This document shows positions 1 through 7,559 of a DNA stretch of 33,603 nt, one piece after another. The stretch spans positions 1 through 33,603 of the forward strand of contig JAQXCQ010000015.1 of the NCBI GenBank assembly GCA_029251785.1, in the 5' to 3' direction. The DNA is from Maricaulis sp. Lineage in GTDB: Bacteria > Pseudomonadota > Alphaproteobacteria > Caulobacterales > Maricaulaceae. The notes beneath the pieces are model-generated. The model saw only the letters and a list, made by a program, of their open reading frames with translations. It was not told the origin of the DNA and searched no databases. The position numbers were made by a program, and so were the translations under genes. The first letter of the stretch is position 1. Each line of letters begins with the position of its first letter.

Positions 1-471
1 GATCTGGATGGGGCGTTTCGCATGACCCCGCCCCTACGTGCGGAAAGTGACCGTATGGCTCTGGTTGAGGCTGTCGCCAATGGCGAGATCAATGCCGTCG
101 TGTCCGATCATCGCCCGACACCGTTTGACGACAAGGGCGAGCCGTTTGCTCTGGCCGTACCGGGCACGCTGGCCATTGAGACGATGCTGGGCTCATTGCT
201 TGGCCTAGTACATGACGGCCAGCTGGAATTGATGGACGCGCTGCAGGTCGTCACGTCTGGACCCGCCGATATACTCGGCTTGCCGCAAGGGCGTCTCTCA
301 CCGGGTACTCCCGCGGATTTGATCCTGATTGATGGCGATGTGCCCTGGGTGTGTGACCCCGATGAATTCGCCAGCCCGCGCGGCAATTCGGCCTGGGCCG
401 GCCGGCGTTTTCAGGGACGGGTCTTGCAAACCATCGTAGGTGGTTGCACAATTCACAACCATAACGCGTAG
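1..471 (+). CDS. pyrC: Dihydroorotase, C-terminal part (gene cut by window start)
   Basis: This is the 3' end of an amidohydrolase that resembles alphaproteobacterial type I dihydroorotase, which cyclises carbamoyl-aspartate in de novo pyrimidine synthesis. The frame is open to base 1, so the Met at 22 is internal and not the start. The stretch SDHRPTPFDDK keeps the Asp-His pair found where the catalytic Asp lies in dihydroorotases (ATDHAPH in many homologues). The end of the protein has the usual amidohydrolase pattern, with a GRLSPGTPADLILID segment that forms the C-terminal beta domain. plsY follows after 8 bases on the same strand, so the two are probably co-transcribed. The metal-binding HxH near the N-terminus is outside the window, so I cannot exclude a non-catalytic PyrC-like paralogue. 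Confidence 0.85.
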   Translation, partial: DLDGAFRMTPPLRAESDRMALVEAVANGEINAVVSDHRPTPFDDKGEPFALAVPGTLAIETMLGSLLGLVHDGQLELMDALQVVTSGPADILGLPQGRLSPGTPADLILIDGDVPWVCDPDEFASPRGNSAWAGRRFQGRVLQTIVGGCTIHNHNA

Positions 472-479
472 GACAGATC

Positions 480-1094
480 ATGGATTTGGCAATTTATCTC
501 ATCGCCGCCCTTGGTGGTTACCTCCTAGGCTCCATTCCTTTTGGGCTGGTGATCACGCGCGTGGCTGGTCTCGGGGATATACGCGATATCGGCTCGGGCA
601 ATATCGGCGCGACTAATGTGTTGCGCACCGGGCGCAAGGATCTAGCGGCAGCAACCTTGCTGCTGGACGCCGGAAAGGCCGGGATCGCCGCGGCGATCTT
701 CGGGATGCTGTTTTCACCGATTGCCGGTCTGATCGCTGGAGCGGCCGCGTTTTTTGGGCATTGCTTCCCCGTCTGGCTAAAGTTCAAGGGCGGCAAGGGC
801 GTCGCGACATTTGTCGGCACTATTCTGGTTGTTCACTGGCCGACAGCCTTGGTGTTGATCGCTGTGTGGGTTGTGACGGCGGCCGTATTCCGGATGTCGT
901 CACTGGGCGCACTCGTCGCAGCGCTGGCGGCACCGATCGGGGCCTATGCCTTCGGACGCCCTGATGTGGCGATCATGACCGGCGTGCTCGCCGCACTGAT
1001 CTACTGGCTCCATCGCGCAAATATTGGCCGCATCCTCAAGGGCGAGGAACCCAAGATCGGGGCCGGCAAGAAGGACGCGTCAGACGACGCATAA
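480..1094 (+). CDS. plsY: Acyl-phosphate:glycerol-3-phosphate acyltransferase PlsY
   Basis: PlsY is an inner-membrane enzyme that moves the acyl group from acyl-phosphate to glycerol-3-phosphate, the first step of phospholipid synthesis. The 204-residue protein has the normal family length and multiple membrane helices. It carries the three conserved cytoplasmic motifs: GSIPFG followed by GSGNIGATNVLRTGRK, the GGKGVATFVG glycine-rich loop, and a C-terminal HRANIGRILKGEEPKIG segment. The start ATG follows pyrC by 8 bases. The dprA start lies 20 bases after its stop. The pyrC-plsY-dprA order suggests a single transcript; this gene order is common in alphaproteobacteria as far as I recall. Confidence 0.95.
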   Translation: MDLAIYLIAALGGYLLGSIPFGLVITRVAGLGDIRDIGSGNIGATNVLRTGRKDLAAATLLLDAGKAGIAAAIFGMLFSPIAGLIAGAAAFFGHCFPVWLKFKGGKGVATFVGTILVVHWPTALVLIAVWVVTAAVFRMSSLGALVAALAAPIGAYAFGRPDVAIMTGVLAALIYWLHRANIGRILKGEEPKIGAGKKDASDDA

Positions 1095-1114
1095 GGGGCA
1101 GAAACGGAGGCGCT

Positions 1115-2365
1115 GTGAGCGGCCTGGAGACTGACACGCATGACCTGGCCTTTGACGAAAAAGCCGCCTGGCTGCGACTGGCCCGAACACCGCGCATTGG
1201 CGCGGTCACCTTCGCCCGTTTGATCGACCGCTTCGGCGATGCGGCAAGTGCAATTGCAGCCTTGCCCGATTTGGCTCGGGAGACCGGGGCAAAACAATTT
1301 CACATCCCCTCCCGCGATAGGGCCGAGTCCGAACTTGAAGCCGTCGCGCACTGCGGTGCCCGTCTGTTGGCCAGTTGTGAGCCCGATTATCCCGATTTGC
1401 TGCGCTGCGCCCTGCCCGCTCCGCCCGTCATTATCGCGAAGGGTGATCTCTCTTTGGCTCGTCGGCGTTGCTGCGCAATGGTGGGCGCGCGCAATGCCTC
1501 GGCGGCGGGGCTGCGGTTTGCGCGGGAGCTTGCCTGTGGGCTGGGCGCACAGGACATCACCGTGGTTTCAGGTCTAGCGCGGGGTATTGATGGAGCTGCC
1601 CATACCGGTGCGCTGGAGACCGGCACGATTGCTGTTGTGGCCGGCGGCATTGATCATATCTATCCGCGCGAACACCGCGATTTGCATGAAAATATCGCGC
1701 GACAGGGTTTGGTCCTGTCGGAGATGCCGCTGGGAACGATTCCAACGGCTCGCGATTTTCCGCGACGCAATCGGATCATCTCCGGCCTGTCGCTCGGCAC
1801 ACTCGTCGTCGAGGCAGCCCTGCGCTCCGGCTCCTTGATCACCGCACGATTTGCCGGTGAACAAGGCCGCGAAGTGATGGCGGTACCAGGCTCACCGCTT
1901 GATCCGAGGGCACGGGGCTCTAACCAATTATTGCGCGATGGCGCGGCGCTGATCGAGTGCGTCGGCGACATCGTGGCTATTTTGGAGAATGCACAGCCAG
2001 TCATGCCTCACCCTGTCACAGCGAACGGGTTGAACGAGGATGCTGATTTATTGACCGAACTAACCGCTCCCGACGAACGAGTCCGCGGACGGACCATGGG
2101 CCGACCTGTCCAGGCTCGTGCGGTGCCTGAAGAACCTGTACTCCCGAGCTTTGCTATGACCTCCGCGAGTTCCACGTCCGCCCTTTCAGACGATCCAACT
2201 GCACGCCTGCTCGCCTTCCTGTCACCGACCCCGGTATCGATGGACGAATTGGCGCGGCAGGCCTCGCTGCCAATCGGTGTGGTGCAGGCGACCTTGCTTG
2301 AGGCGGAGCTGTCCGGCTGCGCGACGATCCTGCCCGGCGGGCTTGTACAGGCGCAGACGACCTAA
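1115..2365 (+). CDS. dprA: DNA-processing protein DprA
   Basis: DprA binds incoming single-stranded DNA and loads RecA in natural transformation; it is also widespread in bacteria not known to be competent. The 416-residue protein has an N-terminal SAM/HhH-like region (about 15-75), a Rossmann-like core (about 115-300) and a C-terminal winged-helix domain (about 355-412). Core motifs include GARNASAAG, VVSGLARGIDGAAH, GGIDHIYPREH, FPRRNRIISGLS and EAALRSGSLITARFA. I chose the GTG at 1115 because a perfect GGAGG stands 4 bases upstream. The stop overlaps the stop of the opposite-strand gene that follows. A poorly conserved linker of about 60 residues separates the core and the winged helix. 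Confidence 0.95.
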   Translation: MSGLETDTHDLAFDEKAAWLRLARTPRIGAVTFARLIDRFGDAASAIAALPDLARETGAKQFHIPSRDRAESELEAVAHCGARLLASCEPDYPDLLRCALPAPPVIIAKGDLSLARRRCCAMVGARNASAAGLRFARELACGLGAQDITVVSGLARGIDGAAHTGALETGTIAVVAGGIDHIYPREHRDLHENIARQGLVLSEMPLGTIPTARDFPRRNRIISGLSLGTLVVEAALRSGSLITARFAGEQGREVMAVPGSPLDPRARGSNQLLRDGAALIECVGDIVAILENAQPVMPHPVTANGLNEDADLLTELTAPDERVRGRTMGRPVQARAVPEEPVLPSFAMTSASSTSALSDDPTARLLAFLSPTPVSMDELARQASLPIGVVQATLLEAELSGCATILPGGLVQAQTT

Positions 2366-2595
2366 CCGTGGCGGGGCTTGCGCCCTTCCATCTCCACCAC
2401 CAGGGCGGCCGCTTCAATCAGACAGCTGGAATTGTCCAAACCGGCATGCATGGCGTGCTCGCTCATCTCGCGGAGGTGAGAGGCAATCATGTCGGACATA
2501 TCTGCCCGTTCGAGCGGGTTAGCGTCGGAGAACTGGCGGTCACTGAGACTGTCCAGCGCATAATTCTCGCCGTCTGAATTGAGATCGTCGGTCAT
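2362..2595 (-). CDS. Hypothetical small acidic protein
   Basis: This 77-residue protein is not one I recognise. It is soluble and mostly helical in appearance, with an acidic N-terminus and a conserved-looking core reading LERADMSDMIASHLREMSEHAM. Such short proteins near dprA are often annotated only as hypothetical. I prefer the ATG at 2595 to the upstream in-frame ATG at 2631 because a promoter-like pair (see 2623-2650) lies across the latter, which would put the upstream start before the transcription start. The stop codon overlaps the dprA stop on the other strand (shared CTAA). No Shine-Dalgarno is obvious next to 2595. That it is a real gene is inferred from codon-like composition and the promoter. 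Confidence 0.6.
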   Translation of the reverse strand: MTDDLNSDGENYALDSLSDRQFSDANPLERADMSDMIASHLREMSEHAMHAGLDNSSCLIEAAALVVEMEGRKPRHG

Positions 2596-2622
2596 GTTGG
2601 CAAAGCATCCTGGCTGCCCCCC

Positions 2623-2650
2623 AATATACACTACATACGTGCATTTGCAA
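2623..2650 (-). promoter_or_regulatory. Sigma-70-like promoter for the 2362-2595 gene
   Basis: Read on the minus strand, TTGCAA (2645-2650) and TATATT (2623-2628) are separated by 16 bases. A transcript would begin near 2616, leaving a leader of about 20 bases before the ATG at 2595. This is a pattern match only. Confidence 0.4.
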
Positions 2651-2822
2651 GAATTACCCTCTCGTGGGCGCGCACCCTTCTTTTCCTCGTATCAGTCAAG
2701 CGTTCTCGGTCGATCTTCAGCTCAGAAAACAATGCCATCTTGCACGCTTCGCCGACAAAAAAGGGATCGGCGACAAGCTTTCGAATCGTTGGCTTGATTC
2801 CAAATAGCTGCTAGGCAACTTT

Positions 2823-3146
2823 ATGAGTAAAATTATCGAAGCCGCTGGCATCATTACCTTTATAGCGTTGATCTTCGCCGTCACGTCACTCCTCAGCGAA
2901 TTCAGCTTGAAGCGTTTTCTGGTGGCTCTTCTTTTTGGAGCCTATTTAGGTTTCGCCGGGTTATCTTTCTTTGAGCCCGCGAAATGGAAACCCCAGCCAA
3001 TTTGGTGTGGATTGATCGCCAGCCTCGCAGGCATCGCCTTCGTCATGGATCTACCAGGGCCTCATGATCTCAACGCTTTTGTGTTGGCTGCCATTATTGG
3101 CTTTGTTGTCGGAGTTTTTGCGCCCCTATGGGTTCGGTATATGTGA
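2823..3146 (+). CDS. Small four-helix membrane protein of unknown function
   Basis: The 107-residue product appears to have four hydrophobic segments, at about residues 8-25, 29-50, 58-76 and 84-104, with only short loops. I do not recognise a family. No convincing ribosome-binding site precedes the ATG, and the gene is less GC-rich than its neighbours (about 42 % by hand count over its first 60 bases, against about 65 % in a dprA segment). It sits alone on the plus strand between two minus-strand genes. It could be a recently acquired gene or a fast-evolving small membrane protein. The regular hydrophobic pattern argues for a real coding frame, but the weak start signal keeps confidence moderate. 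Confidence 0.6.
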   Translation: MSKIIEAAGIITFIALIFAVTSLLSEFSLKRFLVALLFGAYLGFAGLSFFEPAKWKPQPIWCGLIASLAGIAFVMDLPGPHDLNAFVLAAIIGFVVGVFAPLWVRYM

Positions 3147-3216
3147 ACAGCCAGCACCTTGGGTCTTAAAAAGCAAAGGCTGGGACTACGCAATTTCACA
3201 ACGACACAAGTTAGGA

Positions 3217-3684
3217 CTAGCCAACTATATCGGCCAACAGGACATCGCGCGCTTCCTGAACCTGTCGGGTTAGAGCGGCTGATCCGCCGGCATCTGGATG
3301 CAGCTTCTTGATCAGCGTTTTATGAGCCGCGCGAATTTCCTCTTCGCCGGCGTCTCGGTCGACCCCCAGTATTTCCCGCGCCTCAGACACAGACATTGAC
3401 TGGGAGGTTGGCGGTGCGCTGTATTCGCTGCCCTGATTTGGCCCCTGTCGATTGCTCTGAAATCCTCCGGCCTGTATGCCCAGAAGCGCCAGTCCATAAA
3501 ATCCAATCGGCGCTCCGAACAAGGGGGCCCCGCGGAGACTGAGGACGACACCAGCCAAGACCGCGGCCCCGCCCAAAAGTTTGTCCCGATTGCTCTTTGA
3601 GTTGCGGCCGGGCTTGGTAAAAATCCACCAGGCGGCCGACCCAAGTGCAATCAGAAGCAATAATTCGGGGATCAATAAGGCCAT
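3217..3684 (-). CDS. Membrane-anchored J-domain (DnaJ-like) protein
   Basis: This 155-residue protein has an N-terminal hydrophobic anchor (about 2-22), one or two further hydrophobic stretches (about 37-72), a polar Gly/Gln/Ser linker, and a C-terminal J domain (about 98-152) with the diagnostic HPD at 129-131. J domains stimulate DnaK ATPase; this topology, with anchor first and J domain last, recalls Tim14/Pam18-like co-chaperones that work at the membrane. The partner here is unknown. I use the ATG at 3684, although an in-frame TTG at 3711 would extend the protein by 9 residues into the mipZ coding region; neither has a good Shine-Dalgarno. The start is 1 base past the mipZ stop, so translation is probably coupled to mipZ. 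Confidence 0.85.
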   Translation of the reverse strand: MALLIPELLLLIALGSAAWWIFTKPGRNSKSNRDKLLGGAAVLAGVVLSLRGAPLFGAPIGFYGLALLGIQAGGFQSNRQGPNQGSEYSAPPTSQSMSVSEAREILGVDRDAGEEEIRAAHKTLIKKLHPDAGGSAALTRQVQEARDVLLADIVG

Positions 3685-3685
3685 A

Positions 3686-4573
3686 TCAGAACGGGATCGC
3701 CTGGCCTTCAAGGCCGGGGAGCTTCAGCACGATCAAGAGATCACGCAATTCCTGGCGGGCGGCGACATGGCTCATGGTGAAGGGCAAGGCAGAACCGTCT
3801 TCGGTCAGATCAAGCAAAGTGAGACCCAGCGGGAAGAGCTCGCGATAGATCACGCGCTCAGAAAACCCCGGTGCCAGCCGAAAGCCGATACGCTGCGACA
3901 ACATTTTCAGGCCGTCGCCAACGCGGCGCTTATTGCGCGCATCGAGCATCGACATCCGGTTTCGCATCACAATCCAGTCGATCGAACGCTTTTGCAGGGA
4001 GGCTTTGCGCTTGCGACAATCCCAAACCATTTCGCTGTATACGCTAGGCTTACCCACCTCGAAACTGTCCGGATCTATTTCGGCCAGCAGGTCAAAGTCC
4101 AGAAAGCTGTCATTGACCGGGGTGACGATGGTGTCGGCGCTGGAATGGGCCAAGCGTGAATACAATGTGTCACTGCCGGGCGAGTCGACGATGATGAAAT
4201 CACACTTCGTCTTCAATTCTGTAAGCACCGCAGAGAAGCGTTCCGTCTCCTCCGCCTCAACCAGGTCGAGATCGCGATGGGCGCTGGGCGCGACCCGTAA
4301 TTCAATCGGGCGCGGCAATTCGACCTTGTGCTTTTCACACCAAATTTCGCGATTTGAGAGATAGCGACCGAATGTGCGCTGACGCAGATCGAGATCGAGT
4401 GCGCCGACCGTCTTGCCCATCCGATGCAGGGCAATGGCTAGGTGCATGGCGACGGTGGACTTGCCCGCCCCGCCCTTTTCATTGCCCACAACGATGAGAT
4501 GCCCGGCGGTTACACCGTCGCGAACTTTGCCGAGGGGCCTCATAGGAAGCTTGAAAGAGGTGTGCGTTGTCAT
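3686..4573 (-). CDS. mipZ: Division-plane positioning ATPase MipZ
   Basis: MipZ is a ParA-family P-loop ATPase that forms a gradient from the chromosome origins through ParB and blocks FtsZ polymerisation away from midcell in Caulobacter-like bacteria. The sequence has the deviant Walker A KGGAGKST (about 33-40), the DLDLRQRTFGRYL segment (about 60-73), the Walker B region FIIVDSPGSD, and the MipZ-specific parts TPVNDSFLDFDLL, DWIVMRNRMSMLDARN and RVIYRELFPLGLTLLDL. These match C. crescentus MipZ far better than ParA. At 295 residues it carries about 20 extra N-terminal residues before the P-loop strand. An internal ATG at 4543 is an alternative start. The downstream J-domain gene begins directly after the stop. 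Confidence 0.95.
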   Translation of the reverse strand: MTTHTSFKLPMRPLGKVRDGVTAGHLIVVGNEKGGAGKSTVAMHLAIALHRMGKTVGALDLDLRQRTFGRYLSNREIWCEKHKVELPRPIELRVAPSAHRDLDLVEAEETERFSAVLTELKTKCDFIIVDSPGSDTLYSRLAHSSADTIVTPVNDSFLDFDLLAEIDPDSFEVGKPSVYSEMVWDCRKRKASLQKRSIDWIVMRNRMSMLDARNKRRVGDGLKMLSQRIGFRLAPGFSERVIYRELFPLGLTLLDLTEDGSALPFTMSHVAARQELRDLLIVLKLPGLEGQAIPF

Positions 4574-4654
4574 ACTAGCTACAGACTAGACCGGGGGCTG
4601 CTATTGCGACAGGTGCTCACACACGCGTCGCTGCAATAAGTGTCCAATGATAGG

Positions 4655-5248
4655 CTATTCGGCCAATGGCTGCCCGGAAAAGTCAACGGGCATGCAATAT
4701 TCGTCGCTTTCCTGAATAGCGCGGCAGGCCTGGGCTGCATCGCGAGCATTGTCGTACGGGCCCGCCTTGAGCCGCAGATATGTACCGCGCCCATCCAGAT
4801 GCGTGGTCTCAAGACGCGCATGCATATCGCCCAACACAGTGCCATGGCGGACCTGCAGCTCCGCCCAACCTGACTGGGCATTTTCCAGCAAGCGATAGGA
4901 AGCCAGATGGATGCCGTGGCGCAGGCTGGTCGCCTCGGCCATATCTGTGGGCGGTGGTGGCAAGACGGCCGTATCTGAACGCGACGTGTCCTCAGTCGCC
5001 GGCATATTGGCGTTGACCACCAATGCCATCGCCAGGGCCCGGAGCTCGGGACCGACCTCTTCGAGCAGGGCTGGCTCGAAACGCGCCAAATGCGCCAATT
5101 CGCGCGCAGTCGCATCGGCAAGCTGCGCGGTGCGGGTTTCGGCGACCACCGGCTCGGGAAAGCTCACATCGGGTGATGTGGTGGACGAACAGCCTGCCAG
5201 CAGGCCAGCGGATACGGATAGGGCAATGTGGGAAAGATTGATTTTCAT
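4655..5248 (-). CDS. SPOR-like domain lipoprotein
   Basis: The 197-residue product starts with a lipoprotein signal peptide ending in LLAGC (Cys about 19), so it is probably anchored to a membrane on the periplasmic side. A poorly conserved linker leads to a C-terminal SPOR-like domain (about 108-195) with GIHLASYRLLENAQSGW, GTYLRLKAGPYDN and the Cys-containing end CRAIQESDEYC. SPOR domains bind septal peptidoglycan stripped of stem peptides. The open frame continues far upstream to 5827, across panC, but the signal peptide and the end of homology-like sequence place the start at 5248. Its position beside mipZ suggests a role in envelope or division biology, which is inference. Confidence 0.85.
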   Translation of the reverse strand: MKINLSHIALSVSAGLLAGCSSTTSPDVSFPEPVVAETRTAQLADATARELAHLARFEPALLEEVGPELRALAMALVVNANMPATEDTSRSDTAVLPPPPTDMAEATSLRHGIHLASYRLLENAQSGWAELQVRHGTVLGDMHARLETTHLDGRGTYLRLKAGPYDNARDAAQACRAIQESDEYCMPVDFSGQPLAE

Positions 5249-5353
5249 ATCTCGCTGTCTAACGCGAGTCGCGGTGCTTGCGTCCAGCTTGGCGTATGAT
5301 AGGCGTATATTGTCGGGACCGGCCCCGCTTTCAGTGCTTCGAGATGATGTGTC

Positions 5354-6217
5354 ATGATCAATCTGCAAATCCCCCACGCGACGACTATCCGGGCGCTTCG
5401 CGCCCGCGTGAAAAGCTGGCGGGAGGCTGGCGAGACAGTCGGATTTGTGCCGACGATGGGCGCCTTGCACGACGGTCATCTCGCGCTGGTGCGACTCGCC
5501 CGTGCACATTGCGACCGTGTGGTGACCAGTATTTTTGTCAATCCGGCCCAGTTTGGGCAGGGCGAAGACTTGGCGACTTATCCGCGCGACGGAGTTGAGG
5601 ATGCGAGCAAGCTGGCAAAAGAGCGATGCGACCTCATCTACGTACCGGACCGTGAAATTATGTATCCGGACCACTACACAACGATGCTGACACTGGAAGG
5701 CCCGGCCCTTGGACTTGAAAGCGATTTTCGACCTCATTTCTTTGGCGGTGTCGCAACCGTCGTCGCCAAGCTGTTTAATCAGGTCCGCCCGGATGTCGCC
5801 GTGTTCGGCGAAAAGGATTATCAGCAATTACTGGTGATCCGGCAGATGGTGAAAGATCTCGATTTTGACCTCGACATTATTGCTGGCGAAACCATCCGTG
5901 AGGCTGATGGCCTCGCCATGTCCTCGCGCAATGCCTATCTCAATGATGACCAACGCCAACGCGCCGGCAAGCTCAATGAGATCTTGAAATCTTTCGGTGG
6001 GGCCCTGCATTCCGGTGCCGATTTGACCGAGGCCCAGGCGATGGCAATGACGGCCGCTCAGGACGTTTTCGATGGCGTGGATTATGTCCAAGCGCGCTGC
6101 GCAACAACACTTCAGTCGTTTGACGCGGGCAAGGTAACTGGCCCGGCGCGCGTGCTCGCCGCCGTCCGCCTTGGTGATGCACGGCTCATCGACAATTGCG
6201 CTGTCCCGGCTTCGTGA
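5354..6217 (+). CDS. panC: Pantothenate synthetase
   Basis: PanC joins pantoate and beta-alanine with ATP to make pantothenate, the precursor of coenzyme A. The 287-residue protein has the full length of the family. Visible motifs are PTMGALHDGH (34-43, with the HxxH nucleotide-binding pair), SIFVNPAQFGQGED (59-72), FGEKDYQQL (151-159) and the KMSKS-like MSSRNAYL (189-196). It is divergent from the SPOR lipoprotein gene, with a 105-base region between them that must hold both promoters. panB is not in the window. The coenzyme A link to the acyl-CoA genes nearby is loose and may be coincidental. Confidence 0.97.
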   Translation: MINLQIPHATTIRALRARVKSWREAGETVGFVPTMGALHDGHLALVRLARAHCDRVVTSIFVNPAQFGQGEDLATYPRDGVEDASKLAKERCDLIYVPDREIMYPDHYTTMLTLEGPALGLESDFRPHFFGGVATVVAKLFNQVRPDVAVFGEKDYQQLLVIRQMVKDLDFDLDIIAGETIREADGLAMSSRNAYLNDDQRQRAGKLNEILKSFGGALHSGADLTEAQAMAMTAAQDVFDGVDYVQARCATTLQSFDAGKVTGPARVLAAVRLGDARLIDNCAVPAS

Positions 6218-6296
6218 ATATTTTCACACTATTTATTGGTCCTTTCCGGGTTAAACTCGCCGAAAATATCTAGCAGCCAGAATTGTTGATCACACC

Positions 6297-7061
6297 ATGA
6301 AGAGCCTGTCCTCAGCTTTGGCCGCCCTTGCTTTGCTTCCATTATCTGCCTGTAGTCAGGAAGCTGCTTTCGACCAGCATGCGGAAATTGTCGCGACCTA
6401 CCCCCATGATGCGCGCGCCTTTACCCAGGGCCTGTTTATCCATGAAGGCGTGCTTTACGAGAGCACCGGACAGGTTGGCGAATCGTCTTTGAGACGCGTC
6501 GACCTGGAAACCGGTCGCGTTGAAGCGCAAGTGGATATCCCCCGCCCCATTTTCGGCGAAGGCAGTGCACAGGTGGGGGACGAAATATTTGTCTTGTCCT
6601 GGCAGGCCGAGCGCGGATTTATCTACAATGCCGCAACCTTGGAACAGGTGGATGGGTTCAATTATCCGGGTGAAGGGTGGGGGCTGACATATGACGGCCG
6701 TCATCTGATCCTCAGTGACGGCACGCCGGAAATCCGCTTCATCAACCCGGAGAGCATGGAATGGGATCATTCAATCGAGGTGACTTATAACGGTCGCCCG
6801 ATGAATAATCTGAATGAGCTTGAATGGATCAATGGTGAGATCTGGGCGAATATCTGGATGACGCGGTCAATCGCCCGGATTAATCCGCGCTCCGGCGAGG
6901 TTGTCGGCATTATCGCTCTCGACACTTTGATACCGTCGGAGGTCCTTGGGCGCCGCGATGCGGTGGCTAACGGGATCGCCTACAATGCACAGACCGGGCA
7001 AATCTATGTCACGGGCAAGCTGTGGCCAGCCCTGTATGAAATCCGGATTGTTGACGATTAA
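6297..7061 (+). CDS. Glutaminyl-peptide cyclotransferase lipoprotein (plant/bacterial type)
   Basis: The 254-residue protein belongs to the glutamine cyclotransferase family of five-bladed propellers (papaya QC type), which convert N-terminal Gln to pyroglutamate. Its signal peptide ends in LPLSAC, a lipobox, so it should be a periplasm-facing lipoprotein. Family motifs are YPHDARAFTQGLFIHEGVLYESTGQ (split over about 36-60), the RPIFGEGSAQ segment, LILSDGTPEI, and the NELEWINGEIWANIW region. The C-terminal block IAYNAQTGQIYVTGKLWPALYEI is typical. It lies 79 bases after panC on the same strand and ends only 13 bases from the convergent DUF1489 gene. Its natural substrate is unknown. Confidence 0.9.
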   Translation: MKSLSSALAALALLPLSACSQEAAFDQHAEIVATYPHDARAFTQGLFIHEGVLYESTGQVGESSLRRVDLETGRVEAQVDIPRPIFGEGSAQVGDEIFVLSWQAERGFIYNAATLEQVDGFNYPGEGWGLTYDGRHLILSDGTPEIRFINPESMEWDHSIEVTYNGRPMNNLNELEWINGEIWANIWMTRSIARINPRSGEVVGIIALDTLIPSEVLGRRDAVANGIAYNAQTGQIYVTGKLWPALYEIRIVDD

Positions 7062-7074
7062 GCGTCGTCGGGTG

Positions 7075-7512
7075 TCACCAGGCCCCGATTTCCATCAATT
7101 TTGAGCGCAGGGCGTCGGGCAAGTCATCATCGCCGTCAGACGGCCCTGAGAGATCGCGAGGCGCGTCCTCCGGTTTCAGATAACGCCATCCTTGAAACGG
7201 CCGTCTTGGCGCAGGTGCCGTGCGGATCACATCCGCTGACATCATGATGGCGCAACGCTTGATGCCATCATCGCCAACGACACGTTCCAACGAAATAATT
7301 TCGGATCGACATTGGATCACACCGGCAATCACCCAATAAAGTGAGCCACCACTCTCAATTTCGATCTTCTTTGTCGGCATCATGCGCGTGACATGAGCGA
7401 TCATTTCTGGCTCGCCATTGGCCCGCCGTCGCGCGCACTCCTCGGCCCGATAACCCTCCAATTGCTCAACAGAGGATACACCCACACAAAGCTTTACCAT
7501 ATTCATGATCAT
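7075..7512 (-). CDS. DUF1489 family protein
   Basis: This 145-residue protein matches the alphaproteobacterial DUF1489 family by its whole layout: an N-terminal VKLCVGVSSVEQLE, then ARRRANGEP, the GGSLYWVIAGVIQCRSEI core, DDGIKRC, and the highly conserved PFQGWRYLKPEDAPRDL near the end. No function is known to me. It is soluble by inspection, with no signal peptide or membrane helix. Three in-frame ATGs (7512, 7506, 7500) are candidate starts and none has a clear Shine-Dalgarno; I keep the longest. It is the last gene of the long minus-strand run that begins with the leucine-degradation genes, 47 bases after the preceding gene. Confidence 0.85.
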   Translation of the reverse strand: MIMNMVKLCVGVSSVEQLEGYRAEECARRRANGEPEMIAHVTRMMPTKKIEIESGGSLYWVIAGVIQCRSEIISLERVVGDDGIKRCAIMMSADVIRTAPAPRRPFQGWRYLKPEDAPRDLSGPSDGDDDLPDALRSKLMEIGAW

Positions 7513-7559
7513 GGAGAGGCAATAGGACGGTTCTGGTGAGCCGTCAAAGCCTGACTGGA

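Noticed and set aside
3581-4159. Plus-strand open frame of 192 codons opposite mipZ and the J-domain gene
   Set aside because: It covers the ends of two clear genes on the other strand and shows no domain.
5249-5827. Upstream extension of the SPOR-like lipoprotein frame on the minus strand
   Set aside because: It runs antisense through panC; the lipoprotein signal peptide begins at 5248, so the extra frame is chance.
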